From: Serinicoccus profundi
GTDB lineage: Bacteria > Actinomycetota > Actinomycetes > Actinomycetales > Dermatophilaceae
Length of the DNA stretch: 64,000 nt
Reading direction: 5' to 3'
NCBI RefSeq assembly: GCF_008001015.1
Contig: NZ_CP042862.1
Span: forward strand, 2,046,001 to 2,110,000
Part shown: piece by piece, positions 20,755 to 30,128 of the stretch
Position numbering within the stretch: the stretch's first letter is position 1
How the letters are laid out: every line of letters begins with the position of its first letter
Notes under the pieces: generated by a model
What the model was told of the DNA's origin: nothing
Seen by the model: only the letters and a program-made list of their open reading frames with translations
Database searches by the model: none
Made by a program: the position numbers and the translations under genes

Positions 20755-21024
20755 TCAGGCGTCGACGGTCGCGGCCTCGCCGACGATGTTGACGGTCTTG
20801 CGGCCCCGCTTGGCGCCGAACTCCACGACACCGGGGACGAGCGCGAACAGCGTGTCGTCCTTGCCACGACCCACGCCCTCACCGGGGTGGAAGTGCGTGC
20901 CGCGCTGGCGGACGATGATCTCTCCGGCGCCGACGATCTGGCCGCCGAAGCGCTTCACGCCGAGGCGCTGGGCGTTCGAGTCGCGACCGTTGCGGGTCGA
21001 GGACGCACCCTTCTTGTGTGCCAT
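20755..21024 (-). CDS. rpmA: 50S ribosomal protein L27
   Basis: An 89-residue L27 beginning [29 protein letters not shown], which lacks the cleavable N-terminal extension found in Firmicutes. [19 protein letters not shown] is diagnostic. L27 reaches toward the peptidyl-transferase centre. It follows rplU by 30 bases. Confidence 0.98.
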   Translation of the reverse strand: MAHKKGASSTRNGRDSNAQRLGVKRFGGQIVGAGEIIVRQRGTHFHPGEGVGRGKDDTLFALVPGVVEFGAKRGRKTVNIVGEAATVDA

Positions 21025-21054
21025 CTGCTGACTCCTCCTAGGCTCGGCTGACGC

Positions 21055-21369
21055 TCAGGCGTCGATCGCGGTGATCTTGACCTGGGTGAGCGGCTGGCGG
21101 TGGCCCTGCCGCTTCTTGTACCCGGTCTTGTTCTTGTACTTCTGGATGACGATCTTGGGGCCCTTGACGGCGCCCATGATCTCGGCGGTGACCTTGGCCT
21201 TGCCGAGGGCGTCGGCGTCGGTGGTCACGGCGGTGCCGTCGACCAGGAGCACAGGAGCGAGCTCGACGGTGTCACCGGCCGCGGGGTTGCCGCCGACCTT
21301 GTCGATGGTCAGCACGTCGCCGACGGAGACCTTCTCCTGGCGGCCGCCAGCACGGACGATCGCGTACAC
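21055..21369 (-). CDS. rplU: 50S ribosomal protein L21
   Basis: A 104-residue L21 starting at GTG 21369 ([18 protein letters not shown]), the usual N-terminus of the family; the longer frame upstream is not conserved-looking. The end shows [24 protein letters not shown]. It is the first gene of rplU-rpmA-obg, with a promoter at 21499-21528 in the gap after the RNase E/G gene. Confidence 0.97.
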   Translation of the reverse strand: MYAIVRAGGRQEKVSVGDVLTIDKVGGNPAAGDTVELAPVLLVDGTAVTTDADALGKAKVTAEIMGAVKGPKIVIQKYKNKTGYKKRQGHRQPLTQVKITAIDA

Positions 21370-21498
21370 GTTGAACTCGCTTTCTGCTTCTGTCGCGGTG
21401 GGCTCGGACGCGCCCTCGGAGGCTGATGGACGAGGTCGAGCCGACACGGGATGTGTCGTCTGCGAGACCAGTCCAGCACCAGGGCGAACCGACGCACC

Positions 21499-21528
21499 AG
21501 ACTACCGTGCGGGACGCCGTGGCTCCAA
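21499..21528 (-). promoter_or_regulatory. Promoter of rplU-rpmA-obg
   Basis: On the minus strand TTGGAG (21523-21528) and TAGTCT (21499-21504) form a -35/-10 pair with an 18-base spacer, directly after the RNase E/G stop. This leaves an rplU leader of about 120 bases. Confidence 0.5.
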
Positions 21529-21530
21529 AC

Positions 21531-24152
21531 TCAGGCCGACGAAGGCGCCGGGGTGGCGTCGTCATCGCCCGAGGCCGGCTCCTCGGCGCTGCTGTCCGGG
21601 GTCGGGGACCCCGTCTCGACCTCGCCGACGGGCGGCCCGGCCGGGGCGACGACGCGTCCGCGACGGCGACGCTTGGGCGCCGGCGCAGCGGGCTCCTCGA
21701 CGACCGGGACCGCCGGCGCCTGGACGCTCTCCGCGGGCGCCGCTGCCGGCTCGGCCTGCTCCACGACGGCCGTCTCCGGCTCGGCGGCGACCTCGGGCTG
21801 CGTCGTGACCGGGGCGTCGGCCACCTCGCCCGCGGCGGCACCGGCCGCCGCGTCGGCGACCTCAGAGGTCGCTCCCGCGCTCAGGGCAGCGGCGTGCGCC
21901 GCCGCGGCGATCTGTGCCGGGGTCGGGCCGGAGGGGTTGGGTGTCGGCAGGACGTTCTTGGGCTCGGAGCCCCCGTTGCCGGAGGCGGCGTTGCCGCCGC
22001 GCCCCTTGCCGCGCCGCTTGCCGCCGCCATTCCCGTTGCCGCTGCCGTTGCTCTCCTCGGCGTGGCGGACGACGGGCTCGGTCTGCACCACGACCCCGCG
22101 CCCGGAGCAGTGCACGCACGTCTCCGAGAAGACCTCGATGAGGCCCGAGCCGACCCGCTTGCGGGTCATCTGGACGAGCCCGAGCGAGGTGACCTCGGCC
22201 ACCTGGTGCTTGGTGCGGTCACGGCCCAGGCACTCCAGGAGCCGACGCACGACGAGGTCACGGTTGCTCTCCAGGACCATGTCGATGAAGTCGACGACGA
22301 TGATGCCGCCGATGTCGCGCAGCCGCAGCTGACGCACGATCTCCTCGGCCGCCTCGATGTTGTTCTTGGTGACCGTCTCCTCGAGGTTGCCCCCGGAGCC
22401 GGTGAACTTGCCGGTGTTGACGTCGACGACGGTCATCGCCTCGGTGCGGTCGATGACCAGCGATCCGCCCGAGGGCAGCCACACCTTGCGGTCCATCGCC
22501 TTGGCGATGGCCTCGTGGACGCGGTATGTCGTGAAGACGTCGGTCGTGCCGGTGGCCTTCTCGACCCGCTCGGCGAGGTCCGGGGCGACCTCGTCGATGT
22601 AGTGCTTGACCTCGTCCCAGGCCTTCTCCCCGGACACCACGAGCTTGGCGAAGTCCTCGTTGAAGACGTCCCGGATGACCCGCACCGTCATGTCCGGCTC
22701 CCCGTGGAGGAGGGAGGGCGCGTTGGCCGTCTTCGCCTTGGCCTCGATCCGCTCCCACATGGCGGTGAGCCGCTCGACGTCCGCCCGCAACTCGGCCTCC
22801 GAGGCTCCCTCGGCCGCGGTGCGGACGATGACGCCGGCGTCGCTGGGGACGACCTCCTTGAGGATCTTCTTGAGGCGGCTGCGCTCGGTGTCAGGGAGCT
22901 TGCGGGAGATGCCGGTCATGGAGTTGCCGGGGACGTAGACGAGGTAGCGGCCCGGCAGCGAGACCTGCGAGGTCAGCCGGGCACCCTTGTGACCGATGGG
23001 GTCCTTCGTCACCTGGACGAGGACCGACTCCCCCGACTTGAGGGCGTTCTCGATGCGCTTGGGCTGGTTGCCCTCCAGACCCGCGGCGTCCCAGTTGACC
23101 TCACCGGCGTACAGCACCGCGTTGCGGCCCTTGCCGATGTCGACGAAGGCCGCCTCCATGCTCGGCAGGACGTTCTGGACCCGCCCGAGGTAGACGTTGC
23201 CCACCATCGTGGACTGGGCCGACCGGGACACGTAGTGCTCGACGGGGACGCCGTCCTCCAGCACCGCGATCTGGGTGCGGTCCTCGAGCCCACGGACCAC
23301 CATCACCCGCTCGACGCTCTCGCGGCGGGCGAGGAACTCCGCCTCGGTGATGATCGTGCGTCGACGTCCGGCCTCGCGGCCCTCCCGCCGTCGCTGGCGC
23401 TTGGCCTCCAGGCGGGTCGACCCCTTGACCGAGGTGACCTCGTCCTTGGCCGAGCGCTCGGTGCCGCTGCGGGAGCGGCGACGCCGCCGCTTGGTGGTGC
23501 TCGAGGAGTCCGCGTCGCCGTCGGCGTCCTTCGCACTCTCCGCGCCTCCGGCCTGGGGCTCCTCCCCCTGGCCCTGCGCGGCCTCCCCGCCCTGCGGCTC
23601 GTTCCTGCTCGAGCCGGAGTCCTTGCCGCCGCCACCGCGACGTCGACGCGAGGAGCCCTGCGGCTTGTCCTGCGCCGTGGCGCCGTCGGAGGTCTCCGAC
23701 CCGCCCTGCTCCTCGGCCTCCTGCTCGGGGCCGTCCTCACCGCGGGTGCGGCGGCCCTTGCCGCCGCGGCGCCGCCGGCGCCGGCCACGCGCACCGTCGT
23801 CGTCCCCGTCGTCGTCAGACGCCGCCGGGCCCTGGGTGTCGTCGGTCTCCGGCTCGACCTCGGGGGCCGGAGCCGGCGCGGTGGAGGCGGACGTCGCACG
23901 CCGCGACCGGCGCTTGGGCAGGTCCGTGAGGTCGGGGGCCTGGAAGACCAGACCGAAGGAGGGCTGCGGGGCGGCGGGGGCGGGCTCGTCCGCCGGCTCC
24001 TCGACCTCCTGCTCCTCCTCGGGCTCCTGCGTCTCGTCGGCGGGGGCGTCGTGGGTGTCCGGCCCCGGCACCTGCTCGGTGCTGCCGGTGCCCTGCTCGG
24101 TGGTCGAGGTCAGGGTCTCGTCCGCTTCTGCGGAGGTGCGCTCGTCAGACAC
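21531..24152 (-). CDS. rne: Ribonuclease E/G
   Basis: Endoribonuclease for rRNA processing and mRNA decay, 873 residues from GTG 24152 (GGAAGGA upstream). The layout is the actinobacterial one. There is a disordered N-terminal region of about 280 residues with acidic and Arg-rich blocks ([22 protein letters not shown]). The catalytic core (about 285-690) then has an S1 domain (GNVYLGRVQNVLPSMEAAFVDIGKGRNAVLY) and DNase I-like segments with the metal-binding Asp in TVVDVNTGKFTG and IIVVDFIDM. The CVHC zinc-link is near 677, and a Pro/Ala-rich tail follows. Flanking disordered regions probably bind RNA or partners. Confidence 0.94.
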   Translation of the reverse strand: MSDERTSAEADETLTSTTEQGTGSTEQVPGPDTHDAPADETQEPEEEQEVEEPADEPAPAAPQPSFGLVFQAPDLTDLPKRRSRRATSASTAPAPAPEVEPETDDTQGPAASDDDGDDDGARGRRRRRRGGKGRRTRGEDGPEQEAEEQGGSETSDGATAQDKPQGSSRRRRGGGGKDSGSSRNEPQGGEAAQGQGEEPQAGGAESAKDADGDADSSSTTKRRRRRSRSGTERSAKDEVTSVKGSTRLEAKRQRRREGREAGRRRTIITEAEFLARRESVERVMVVRGLEDRTQIAVLEDGVPVEHYVSRSAQSTMVGNVYLGRVQNVLPSMEAAFVDIGKGRNAVLYAGEVNWDAAGLEGNQPKRIENALKSGESVLVQVTKDPIGHKGARLTSQVSLPGRYLVYVPGNSMTGISRKLPDTERSRLKKILKEVVPSDAGVIVRTAAEGASEAELRADVERLTAMWERIEAKAKTANAPSLLHGEPDMTVRVIRDVFNEDFAKLVVSGEKAWDEVKHYIDEVAPDLAERVEKATGTTDVFTTYRVHEAIAKAMDRKVWLPSGGSLVIDRTEAMTVVDVNTGKFTGSGGNLEETVTKNNIEAAEEIVRQLRLRDIGGIIVVDFIDMVLESNRDLVVRRLLECLGRDRTKHQVAEVTSLGLVQMTRKRVGSGLIEVFSETCVHCSGRGVVVQTEPVVRHAEESNGSGNGNGGGKRRGKGRGGNAASGNGGSEPKNVLPTPNPSGPTPAQIAAAAHAAALSAGATSEVADAAAGAAAGEVADAPVTTQPEVAAEPETAVVEQAEPAAAPAESVQAPAVPVVEEPAAPAPKRRRRGRVVAPAGPPVGEVETGSPTPDSSAEEPASGDDDATPAPSSA

Positions 24153-24552
24153 GTGGTGTCCTTCCAGGTCGCGCGGTGCGAGTCCACACCCAGGCGCCAA
24201 GGCCTCCTGCCCGCGCGACGCGGGTGCTGTGTCGTCGTGGCCGGCCGGCCGCGACGGAAGTCGTCCTGTGTCACCGGCTGCGGCTCGCGCGCTCGCGCGG
24301 CACCGGTTCCGGCGCGGTGCCAGCTGTCGACGCGATGGTCCTCATCGCCGCCGCGTCCTGCGTGCTGACCTGGAGGGCCGCACCGCTAGGGCTCGCACCG
24401 GGCCGCGCGGCGGTGTGTGGGACGTCGCTCGACCGCTACGCAGTATCGCACATGCGGCGGCCCCGACGGCATACGACGCCGGCCGCGCCACGCCGCTCCC
24501 GGGTGCCTGCTCCACCGGCCGACCAGATGACAGGACACGCGCTCCTTGACGG
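24153..24552. other. Intergenic region between rne and serC
   Basis: About 400 bases between divergent genes with no convincing protein or RNA gene. It should hold the rne promoter and leader; the only AT-leaning patch is around 24436-24458. The serC -10 element is at its right edge. One GGCATAC word occurs at 24469. Confidence 0.5.
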
Positions 24553-24558
24553 TACGGT
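24553..24558 (+). promoter_or_regulatory. -10 element of a leaderless promoter (serC)
   Basis: TACGGT (TANNNT) ends eight bases before the second GTG (24567) of serC, which would place transcription start at that codon. Confidence 0.4.
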
Positions 24559-24566
24559 AGGTGCCC

Positions 24567-25646
24567 GTGCGAGTCTTCAACTTCTCAGCCGGTCCAGCCA
24601 CCATGCCGCTCGAGGTCCTCGAGCGAGCCCAGTCCGAGCTCACCGACTGGCGCGGGTCCGGGATGTCCGTCATGGAGATGTCCCACCGCAGCCCTGAGTT
24701 CGTCTCCATCGCCGCCGAGGCCGAGCGTCGCCTGCGCGAGCTGCTGTCGGTGCCGCAGGAGTATGCCGTCCTCTTCCTCCAGGGGGGTGCGACGGGGCAG
24801 TTCTCCGGCGTCCCGCTCAACCTCGCCGCCCCTGGCGCGACTGCGGCCTACCTCAACACCGGGTCGTGGTCGAAGAAGGCCATCACCGAGGGCAAGAAGT
24901 ACGTCGACGTCCGGGTCCTCGCGGACGAGTCGGCGTCGACCTACTCCACCGTGCCGGACCAGGGGTCCTTCGAGGTCCCCGGCGACGCGGCCTACCTGCA
25001 CTACACGCTCAACGAGACGATCGGTGGCGTCGAGTTCCCCTACGTCCCCGACGCCGGACCGGTGCCGGTCGTCACCGACGCGAGCTCGACGATCCTCTCC
25101 CGCCCGTTGGACGTCTCGCGCTTCGGCGTGATCTACGCCGGGGCGCAGAAGAACCTCGGCCCCTCCGGCCTGTGCGTGGTCATCGTGCGCCGCGACCTCC
25201 TCGACCGGGCCCGGCCGGACGTGCCCGCAGCCCTGGACTGGGCCGCGATGACCGAGGCCGACTCCATGCTCAACACCCCGCCCACCCTGGCGTGGTACCT
25301 CGTCGGACTCGTGCTGGAGTGGGTCGAGCAGCAGGGCGGTGTGGAGGAGATGGCCCGCCGCAACCAGGCCAAGGCCGACCTGCTCTACGGCGCGATCGAC
25401 GCCTCGGACTTCTACTCCAACCCGGTGCAGAAGCAGGCCCGTTCCTGGATGAACGTCCCCTTCCTCGTGCCCGATCCCGCCCTGGAGAAGCCCTTCGTCG
25501 CGGCCGCGGCCGCTGCCGGGCTCTCCGGCCTGTCCGGGCACCGCAGCGTCGGCGGGATGCGCGCCAGCATCTACAACGCCATGCCGATCGAGGGCGTCCA
25601 GGCCCTCGTCGACTTCATGACCGACTTCGAGCAGCAGAACGGCTGA
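24567..25646 (+). CDS. serC: Phosphoserine aminotransferase
   Basis: PLP enzyme converting 3-phosphohydroxypyruvate to phosphoserine. The protein is 359 residues from GTG 24567 (VRVFNFSAGPATMPLEVLE); GTG 24561 would add two residues. Motifs are MSVMEMSHRSPEF, LFLQGGATGQFSGVPLNL, the PLP-lysine region IYAGAQKNLGPSGLCVVIVR, and the C-terminal GHRSVGGMRASIYNAMP. It matches the E. coli-type SerC fold. The promoter signature suggests a leaderless mRNA. serA follows after 11 bases, giving a serine biosynthesis operon. Confidence 0.95.
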   Translation: MRVFNFSAGPATMPLEVLERAQSELTDWRGSGMSVMEMSHRSPEFVSIAAEAERRLRELLSVPQEYAVLFLQGGATGQFSGVPLNLAAPGATAAYLNTGSWSKKAITEGKKYVDVRVLADESASTYSTVPDQGSFEVPGDAAYLHYTLNETIGGVEFPYVPDAGPVPVVTDASSTILSRPLDVSRFGVIYAGAQKNLGPSGLCVVIVRRDLLDRARPDVPAALDWAAMTEADSMLNTPPTLAWYLVGLVLEWVEQQGGVEEMARRNQAKADLLYGAIDASDFYSNPVQKQARSWMNVPFLVPDPALEKPFVAAAAAAGLSGLSGHRSVGGMRASIYNAMPIEGVQALVDFMTDFEQQNG

Positions 25647-25657
25647 GACACCCCTTC

Positions 25658-26851
25658 ATGAGCACCCAGACCTACCCCATCCAGACGCTCAACGCGATCT
25701 CCCCCATCGGCCTCCAGCGCCTCGACCGGGACGTCTTCGACCTCGGCACCGACATCGCCGAGCCGCGGGGCATCCTGCTCCGCTCGGCCGACCTGCACGC
25801 AGCCCCGATCCCGGACTCGCTGTATGCCGTCGCCCGCGCCGGCGCGGGCACCAACAACATCCCGGTGGACGCGATGGCGGCGCGGGGCATCCCCGTCTTC
25901 AACACCCCGGGCGCCAACGCCAACGCGGTGAAGGAGCTCGTCATCGCGGGCATGCTGCTCGCCGCGCGCAACCTCTACCACGCGGCCGACTACACCCGCA
26001 GCCTCGTCGCCGACCAGGCGCTCTCGGGCAAGGAGCTCGACACGCAGGTCGAGGCGGGCAAGAAGCAGTTCGCCGGCTACGAGCTGCCGGGCAAGACGCT
26101 CGGCGTCATCGGGCTGGGCGCCATCGGCGTCCTCGTCGCCAACGCCGCGCAGTCCCTGGGCCTCAAGGTCCTCGGCTACGACCCGGCGATCACTGTCGAG
26201 CGCGCCTGGCAGCTGTCGCCCAACGTCGAGCAGGTGACCAGCGTCGAGGAGCTCTTCGCGCGCTCCGACATGATCACGACGCACGTGCCCCTCATCGAGG
26301 CCACCAAGGGCCTGGTCAACGCCGAGCGGATCGCGACGATGCCGGTGGGTGGCGTGGTGCTCAACTTCGCCCGGGCCGGCGTCGTGGACGAGCAGGCGGT
26401 GCTGGAGGCCCTCGACTCGGGTCACCTGCACGCCTACGTCAACGACTTCCCCAGCGAGGCCGGTGCCGTGCACCCCAAGGTCATCGCCCTCCCCCACCTC
26501 GGCGCCTCGACCAGCGAGGCCGAGGACAACTGCGCGGTGATGGCCGCCGACCAGCTCGCGGACTACCTGCTGCACGGCAACATCCGCAACTCGGTCAACT
26601 TCCCCGAGGTGGTGATGGCCCGCACCCCGGGCACCACGCGGCTGGGCATCTTCAACGAGAACAAGCCCAACATGATCGGGCAGATCACCGCCGCCCTCGC
26701 CGACGCCGGCCTCAACGTGGCCGAGTTCACCAACAAGTCCAAGGGTGAGGTCGCCTACACCCTCGTCGATGTCGAGGGCGAGGTCCGCGACGAGCTCAAG
26801 GACTCCATCCTCGGGATCGACGGGGTCATCCGCGCCCGCAAGATCGACTGA
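25658..26851 (+). CDS. serA: D-3-phosphoglycerate dehydrogenase
   Basis: First committed step of serine synthesis, 397 residues from ATG 25658. The long open frame upstream is serC read out of frame. NAD-binding motif GVIGLGAIGVLVANAA; catalytic Arg/Glu/His regions NFARAGVVDEQAV and IALPHLGASTSEAEDN; C-terminal ACT domain (about 320-397, GIFNENKPNMIGQITAALADAGLN). It lacks the long intervening domain of the mycobacterial type and resembles the short form that responds to serine through its ACT domain. Co-transcribed with serC. Confidence 0.95.
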   Translation: MSTQTYPIQTLNAISPIGLQRLDRDVFDLGTDIAEPRGILLRSADLHAAPIPDSLYAVARAGAGTNNIPVDAMAARGIPVFNTPGANANAVKELVIAGMLLAARNLYHAADYTRSLVADQALSGKELDTQVEAGKKQFAGYELPGKTLGVIGLGAIGVLVANAAQSLGLKVLGYDPAITVERAWQLSPNVEQVTSVEELFARSDMITTHVPLIEATKGLVNAERIATMPVGGVVLNFARAGVVDEQAVLEALDSGHLHAYVNDFPSEAGAVHPKVIALPHLGASTSEAEDNCAVMAADQLADYLLHGNIRNSVNFPEVVMARTPGTTRLGIFNENKPNMIGQITAALADAGLNVAEFTNKSKGEVAYTLVDVEGEVRDELKDSILGIDGVIRARKID

Positions 26852-26871
26852 CCCGGGTGGCCCGCGAGGGC

Positions 26872-26877
26872 TAGGGT
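26872..26877 (+). promoter_or_regulatory. -10 element of a leaderless promoter (MFS gene)
   Basis: TAGGGT is separated by seven bases from the ATG at 26885. This spacing matches the other leaderless signatures in the window and supports that ATG as the intended start. Confidence 0.45.
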
Positions 26878-26884
26878 GCGGGGT

Positions 26885-28222
26885 ATGTCGCACGTCCGTC
26901 ATCCCTCCGGCGAGGGTTGAGTCCCGATCCAGTCGCTGGCGATCGCCTACCGCGCGAGCCATGAGGCGATCCCGCTCTTCGGGATCTACGCCCTGCTCTT
27001 CGCCGACCGGGGTCTGAGCACGACCCAGATCTCGGTGCTGCTCGCCGTGTGGTCCGCGAGCGCCTTCCTGCTCGAGGTGCCCTCCGGCGCCTGGGCGGAC
27101 CTGCTGGACCGGCGGCGACTGCTCATCGCCTCGGGCCTGGTCTACGCCTCGGCCTTCGGGGTGTGGCTGGCCTGGCCGACCTTCTGGGGCTTCCTGCTCG
27201 GCTTCGTCCTGTGGTCGTTGTCCGATGCGATGCACTCCGGCACGTGGGAGGCCTACCTCTTCGACCAGCTCCGGGCGCGTGGGGTCAACGCGCGGTATGC
27301 CCAGGTCAAGGCGCGGTCCGAGAGCGTGGCGCTGCTCGTGATGGCCGGCGCGATCGCGGCGGCCGCACCGCTGCACCAGGCGGGCGGCTACGCCCTCGTG
27401 GGAGCGCTCAGCCTGGGTGTCGCCGTCGTCCACGTCGGCGTAGCCCTGCGGCTCCCACCGCCCGTGCCGCACGGCATACCCCCGGAGGAGGCCCGCGCCG
27501 ATGCCCATCCCACCTCGCCCCGCGTGGTGACACCGCCAGCCGAGCCGGCCACCGCCGAGGAGGTCGGCCACCCGAAGGGCTCGCCGGGCCTGCGCGCCTG
27601 GGGGCGCACCCTGCGCGCGGGCCTCGACCTGGCCCGGGCCCGGGGTCCGGTGCGACGGGTCCTGGTGGGATACGCCGCGATCGTCACCCTGGTCGGCTTC
27701 GACGAGTACTTCCCGCTCGTCCTCGCCGAGGATGGCTCCTCGGTCGGGCGGGTCGCGCTCGTCATGGCCGGGATCGTGCTGCTCGAGGCGCTCGGCACGG
27801 CCCTCAGCGACCGTGTGGCGGTGCTGACCGGCTGGCGGCACGCGGCACTGGTGGTGACGGCCGGAGTGCTGCTCGGCGTGGGTGCGTGGGGTGCGGGGTG
27901 GTCCGGCGCGCTCGCGCTGGGCATCGGGTATGCCGTGGCGAGCAGCCTCTACCTCGCCGACGACGCGCGCCTTCAGCACTCCCTGGCCGAGGACAGCCGG
28001 ACCCGGGCGACGGTGACCTCGGTGGCGAGCGTCGCGGGCGAGCTCGGCTTCCTCGTCACGTTGGCGGCGGTGGGGCTGCTCACCCTGCACCACGACCTCA
28101 CCTCGGTGATGACCTGGACCGTCCTGGCCCTCACCCTGCCGGCGGCGGCCCTCGCCTGGCGCCTTCCCGCGGGTGCGCCCCCCACCACCGCCTCGGACCA
28201 CCCGCCCGCCGAGGACCTCTAG
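26885..28222 (+). CDS. MFS transporter with in-frame TGA near its N-terminus
   Basis: A 12-helix major facilitator protein of unknown substrate; SAFLLEVPSGAWADLLDRRRLL carries the loop 2-3 MFS signature. From the ATG at 26885 the frame reads MSHVRHPSGEG and then meets TGA at 26918-26920. The same frame then continues without stop into the first membrane helix (AIPLFGIYALLF) and the rest. No ATG, GTG or TTG occurs in frame between the TGA and GTG 27035, which would remove helix 1. The gene is therefore either nonsense-mutated, carries a base error, or uses an unusual start. Its stop overlaps the convergent regulator remnant by four bases. Confidence 0.75.
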
Positions 28223-28775
28223 GCCCGCAGCAGGGCCTCGGCGGTGTCGTGGGTGGTGACCAGGCCGTTGACGAGGTCGCCCGTCATGGCCGCGCGCAGG
28301 GCCGCCACCTTGCCCACGCCGTGAGCGACGGCGATCACCCGCGCGATGCCGCGCAGCTGGTGGGGGGAGAGCGCGATGAGTCGCTCGGAGAGGCAGGTGT
28401 CGACGAGCTGGCCCTGCTCGTCGAAGCAGGCGCCGACGGACTCCCCGATGACGCCCGCCTCCGCCACCAGACGGCGGCACTCGGGGTCCACCGCGTCGTA
28501 GATGGTCGACTGGCCGGGCTCCCAGGCCCCCACCCCCACCATGGCGACGGTGACCGTGCTCGCCGCCGCGAGCGTCCCGCTGACCGCCGGGTCCCGGCGC
28601 ACGGCCTCGGCCCCGGCCGCGTCGGGCATGACGAGCGGGGCGAAGAACACCTGGCGCCCTCCCCCGGACATCCGGCCCGCGCGGCGCACGAGGTCGACCG
28701 AGCTGGAGTCCTCGCTGATCCCTGCCAGGGCACCGCTGAGCTGCACGATCTCGACCGGTGGCAGCGACTCCAGCG
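28219..28775 (-). pseudogene. SorC/DeoR-type sugar-binding regulator, 5' end deleted
   Basis: About 185 C-terminal residues of a SorC-family regulator, from LESLPPVEIVQLSGALAG to the C-terminus LVTTHDTAEALLRA. The sugar-phosphate-binding core is clear (SSSVDLVRRAGRMSGGG, VGVGAWEPGQSTIYDAV, ERLIALSPHQLRGIARVIAVAHG). The N-terminal helix-turn-helix and roughly the first 120-130 residues are missing. Upstream of about 28775 the minus-strand frame is only the antisense of the xylulokinase gene. It was probably the repressor of the adjacent sugar kinase and cannot bind DNA in this form. Confidence 0.75.
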
Positions 28776-28777
28776 CA

Positions 28778-30115
28778 ACCGGTGAGGTGGTCCGCGAGGG
28801 CCGGGGGGCACACCCCAACGGCACCGAGGTCGACCCGGAGCACTGGTGGACCGCCTTCGAGGAGGCCAGCTCCGGTGATCTCCTGGACGGCGTGCAGGCC
28901 CTCGCGGTCGGTGGGCAGCAGCACGGCATGGTGCTCCTCGACGAGGCCGACGAGGTGGTGCGCCCGGCCCTGCTGTGGAACGACACGCGCTCGGCGCAGG
29001 CCGCCACGGACCTGGTGAGCGAGCTCGGCGGCGCGCAGGCCTGGGCCGACCGGGTCGGCGTGGTCCCGCTGGCGGCCATCACCGTGAGCAAGCTGCGCTG
29101 GAGCGCCGAGCACGAGCCCGAGCAGGTGGAGCGGGCGGCCACCTGCGTGCTCCCGCACGACTGGTTGACCGGTCAGATCGCGCGCCGCCTGGGCGGCGGG
29201 GCGCAGGGCTGGGTCACCGACCGTGGCGACGCCTCCGGCACGGGCTACTTCGACGCCGCGACCGGCGACTACGACCGGGAGCTGCTGCGTCTCGCGGTCA
29301 GCCGCGACCTCGAGCTGCCGACGGTCCTCGGACCCCATGACGAGGCGGGGCGGACCGGCTCCGGGATGGTGCTCGGGCCCGGCACCGGCGACAACGCCGC
29401 GGCGGCCCTGGGTCTGGGCCTGTCCGCCGGTGACGTCGTCATGTCGCTCGGGACGAGCGGTACCGCATTCGCCCGGCACGGCTCCCCCAGCCACGACGCC
29501 AACGGCGAGGTGGCGTCGTATGCCGATGCCACCGGCGCCTTCCTCCCGCTCGTGTGCACGCTCAACGCGGCGCGGGTCCTCACCGCCGGTGCGCAGGTGC
29601 TGGGCACCGACCTCGCGGGCCTGGAGGAGCTGGCGCTGCAGGCCGAGCCCGGTGCCGGCGGCCTGACCCTGCTCCCCTACCTCGACGGTGAGCGCACCCC
29701 GAACCTCCCCGACGCCACCGGCACCCTGTCCGGGCTCACCCGCGACAACCTGACCCCGGCCAACCTCGCCCGCGCCATGGTCGAGGGCATGATCCTCGGC
29801 GTGGGAGCAGGGGTCGACTCCCTGCGGCGCGAGGGCGTCGAGGTCGAGCGGGTGCACCTCATCGGTGGTGCGGTGGCCTCCCGCGCCGTCCGGGAGATCG
29901 CGGCCGATCTCCTCGGGGTGCCCGTGGTGATCCCGGCGGCAGGCGAGTACGTCGCGCTGGGGGCCGCCCGCCAGGCGGCGTGGACCCTACGCGGCGGCGA
30001 CCTGCCGCAGTGGCCGGTGCCGGTGTCGGCGCAGCTCGAGGCCCAGCCCTCGGAGCAGGCCCGGAAGGTCAGGGAGCGCTACCCGGACCTGCTCGAGACC
30101 GTCCACGGTCGCTGA
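28778..30115 (+). pseudogene. xylB: Xylulokinase (FGGY family), 5' end deleted
   Basis: Xylulokinase body of about 445 residues. Recognisable parts are GEVVREGRGAHPNGTEVDPEHWW, VGGQQHGMVLLDEADEVVRPALLWNDTRS, DWLTGQIARRLGG, MSLGTSGTAFARHG and PYLDGERTPNLPDATGTLSGL. The first 20-25 residues, which in this family hold the GVDSSTQS phosphate-binding strand, are absent. Upstream codons in this frame are antisense to the regulator remnant. GTG 28787 could start a shortened protein, but it would lack part of the ATP site. Head-to-head fusion with the truncated regulator suggests one deletion removed both 5' ends and the promoter between them. Confidence 0.75.
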
Positions 30116-30128
30116 CGCACATCGGCCC

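Noticed and set aside
21426-24368. 980-codon plus-strand open frame opposite RNase E/G
   Set aside because: Antisense of rne with no domain; the minus-strand frame has clear S1 and catalytic motifs.
25571-29857. 1428-codon minus-strand open frame
   Set aside because: It runs antisense to serA, the MFS gene and xylulokinase with no recognisable domain; composition is typical of GC-rich antisense.
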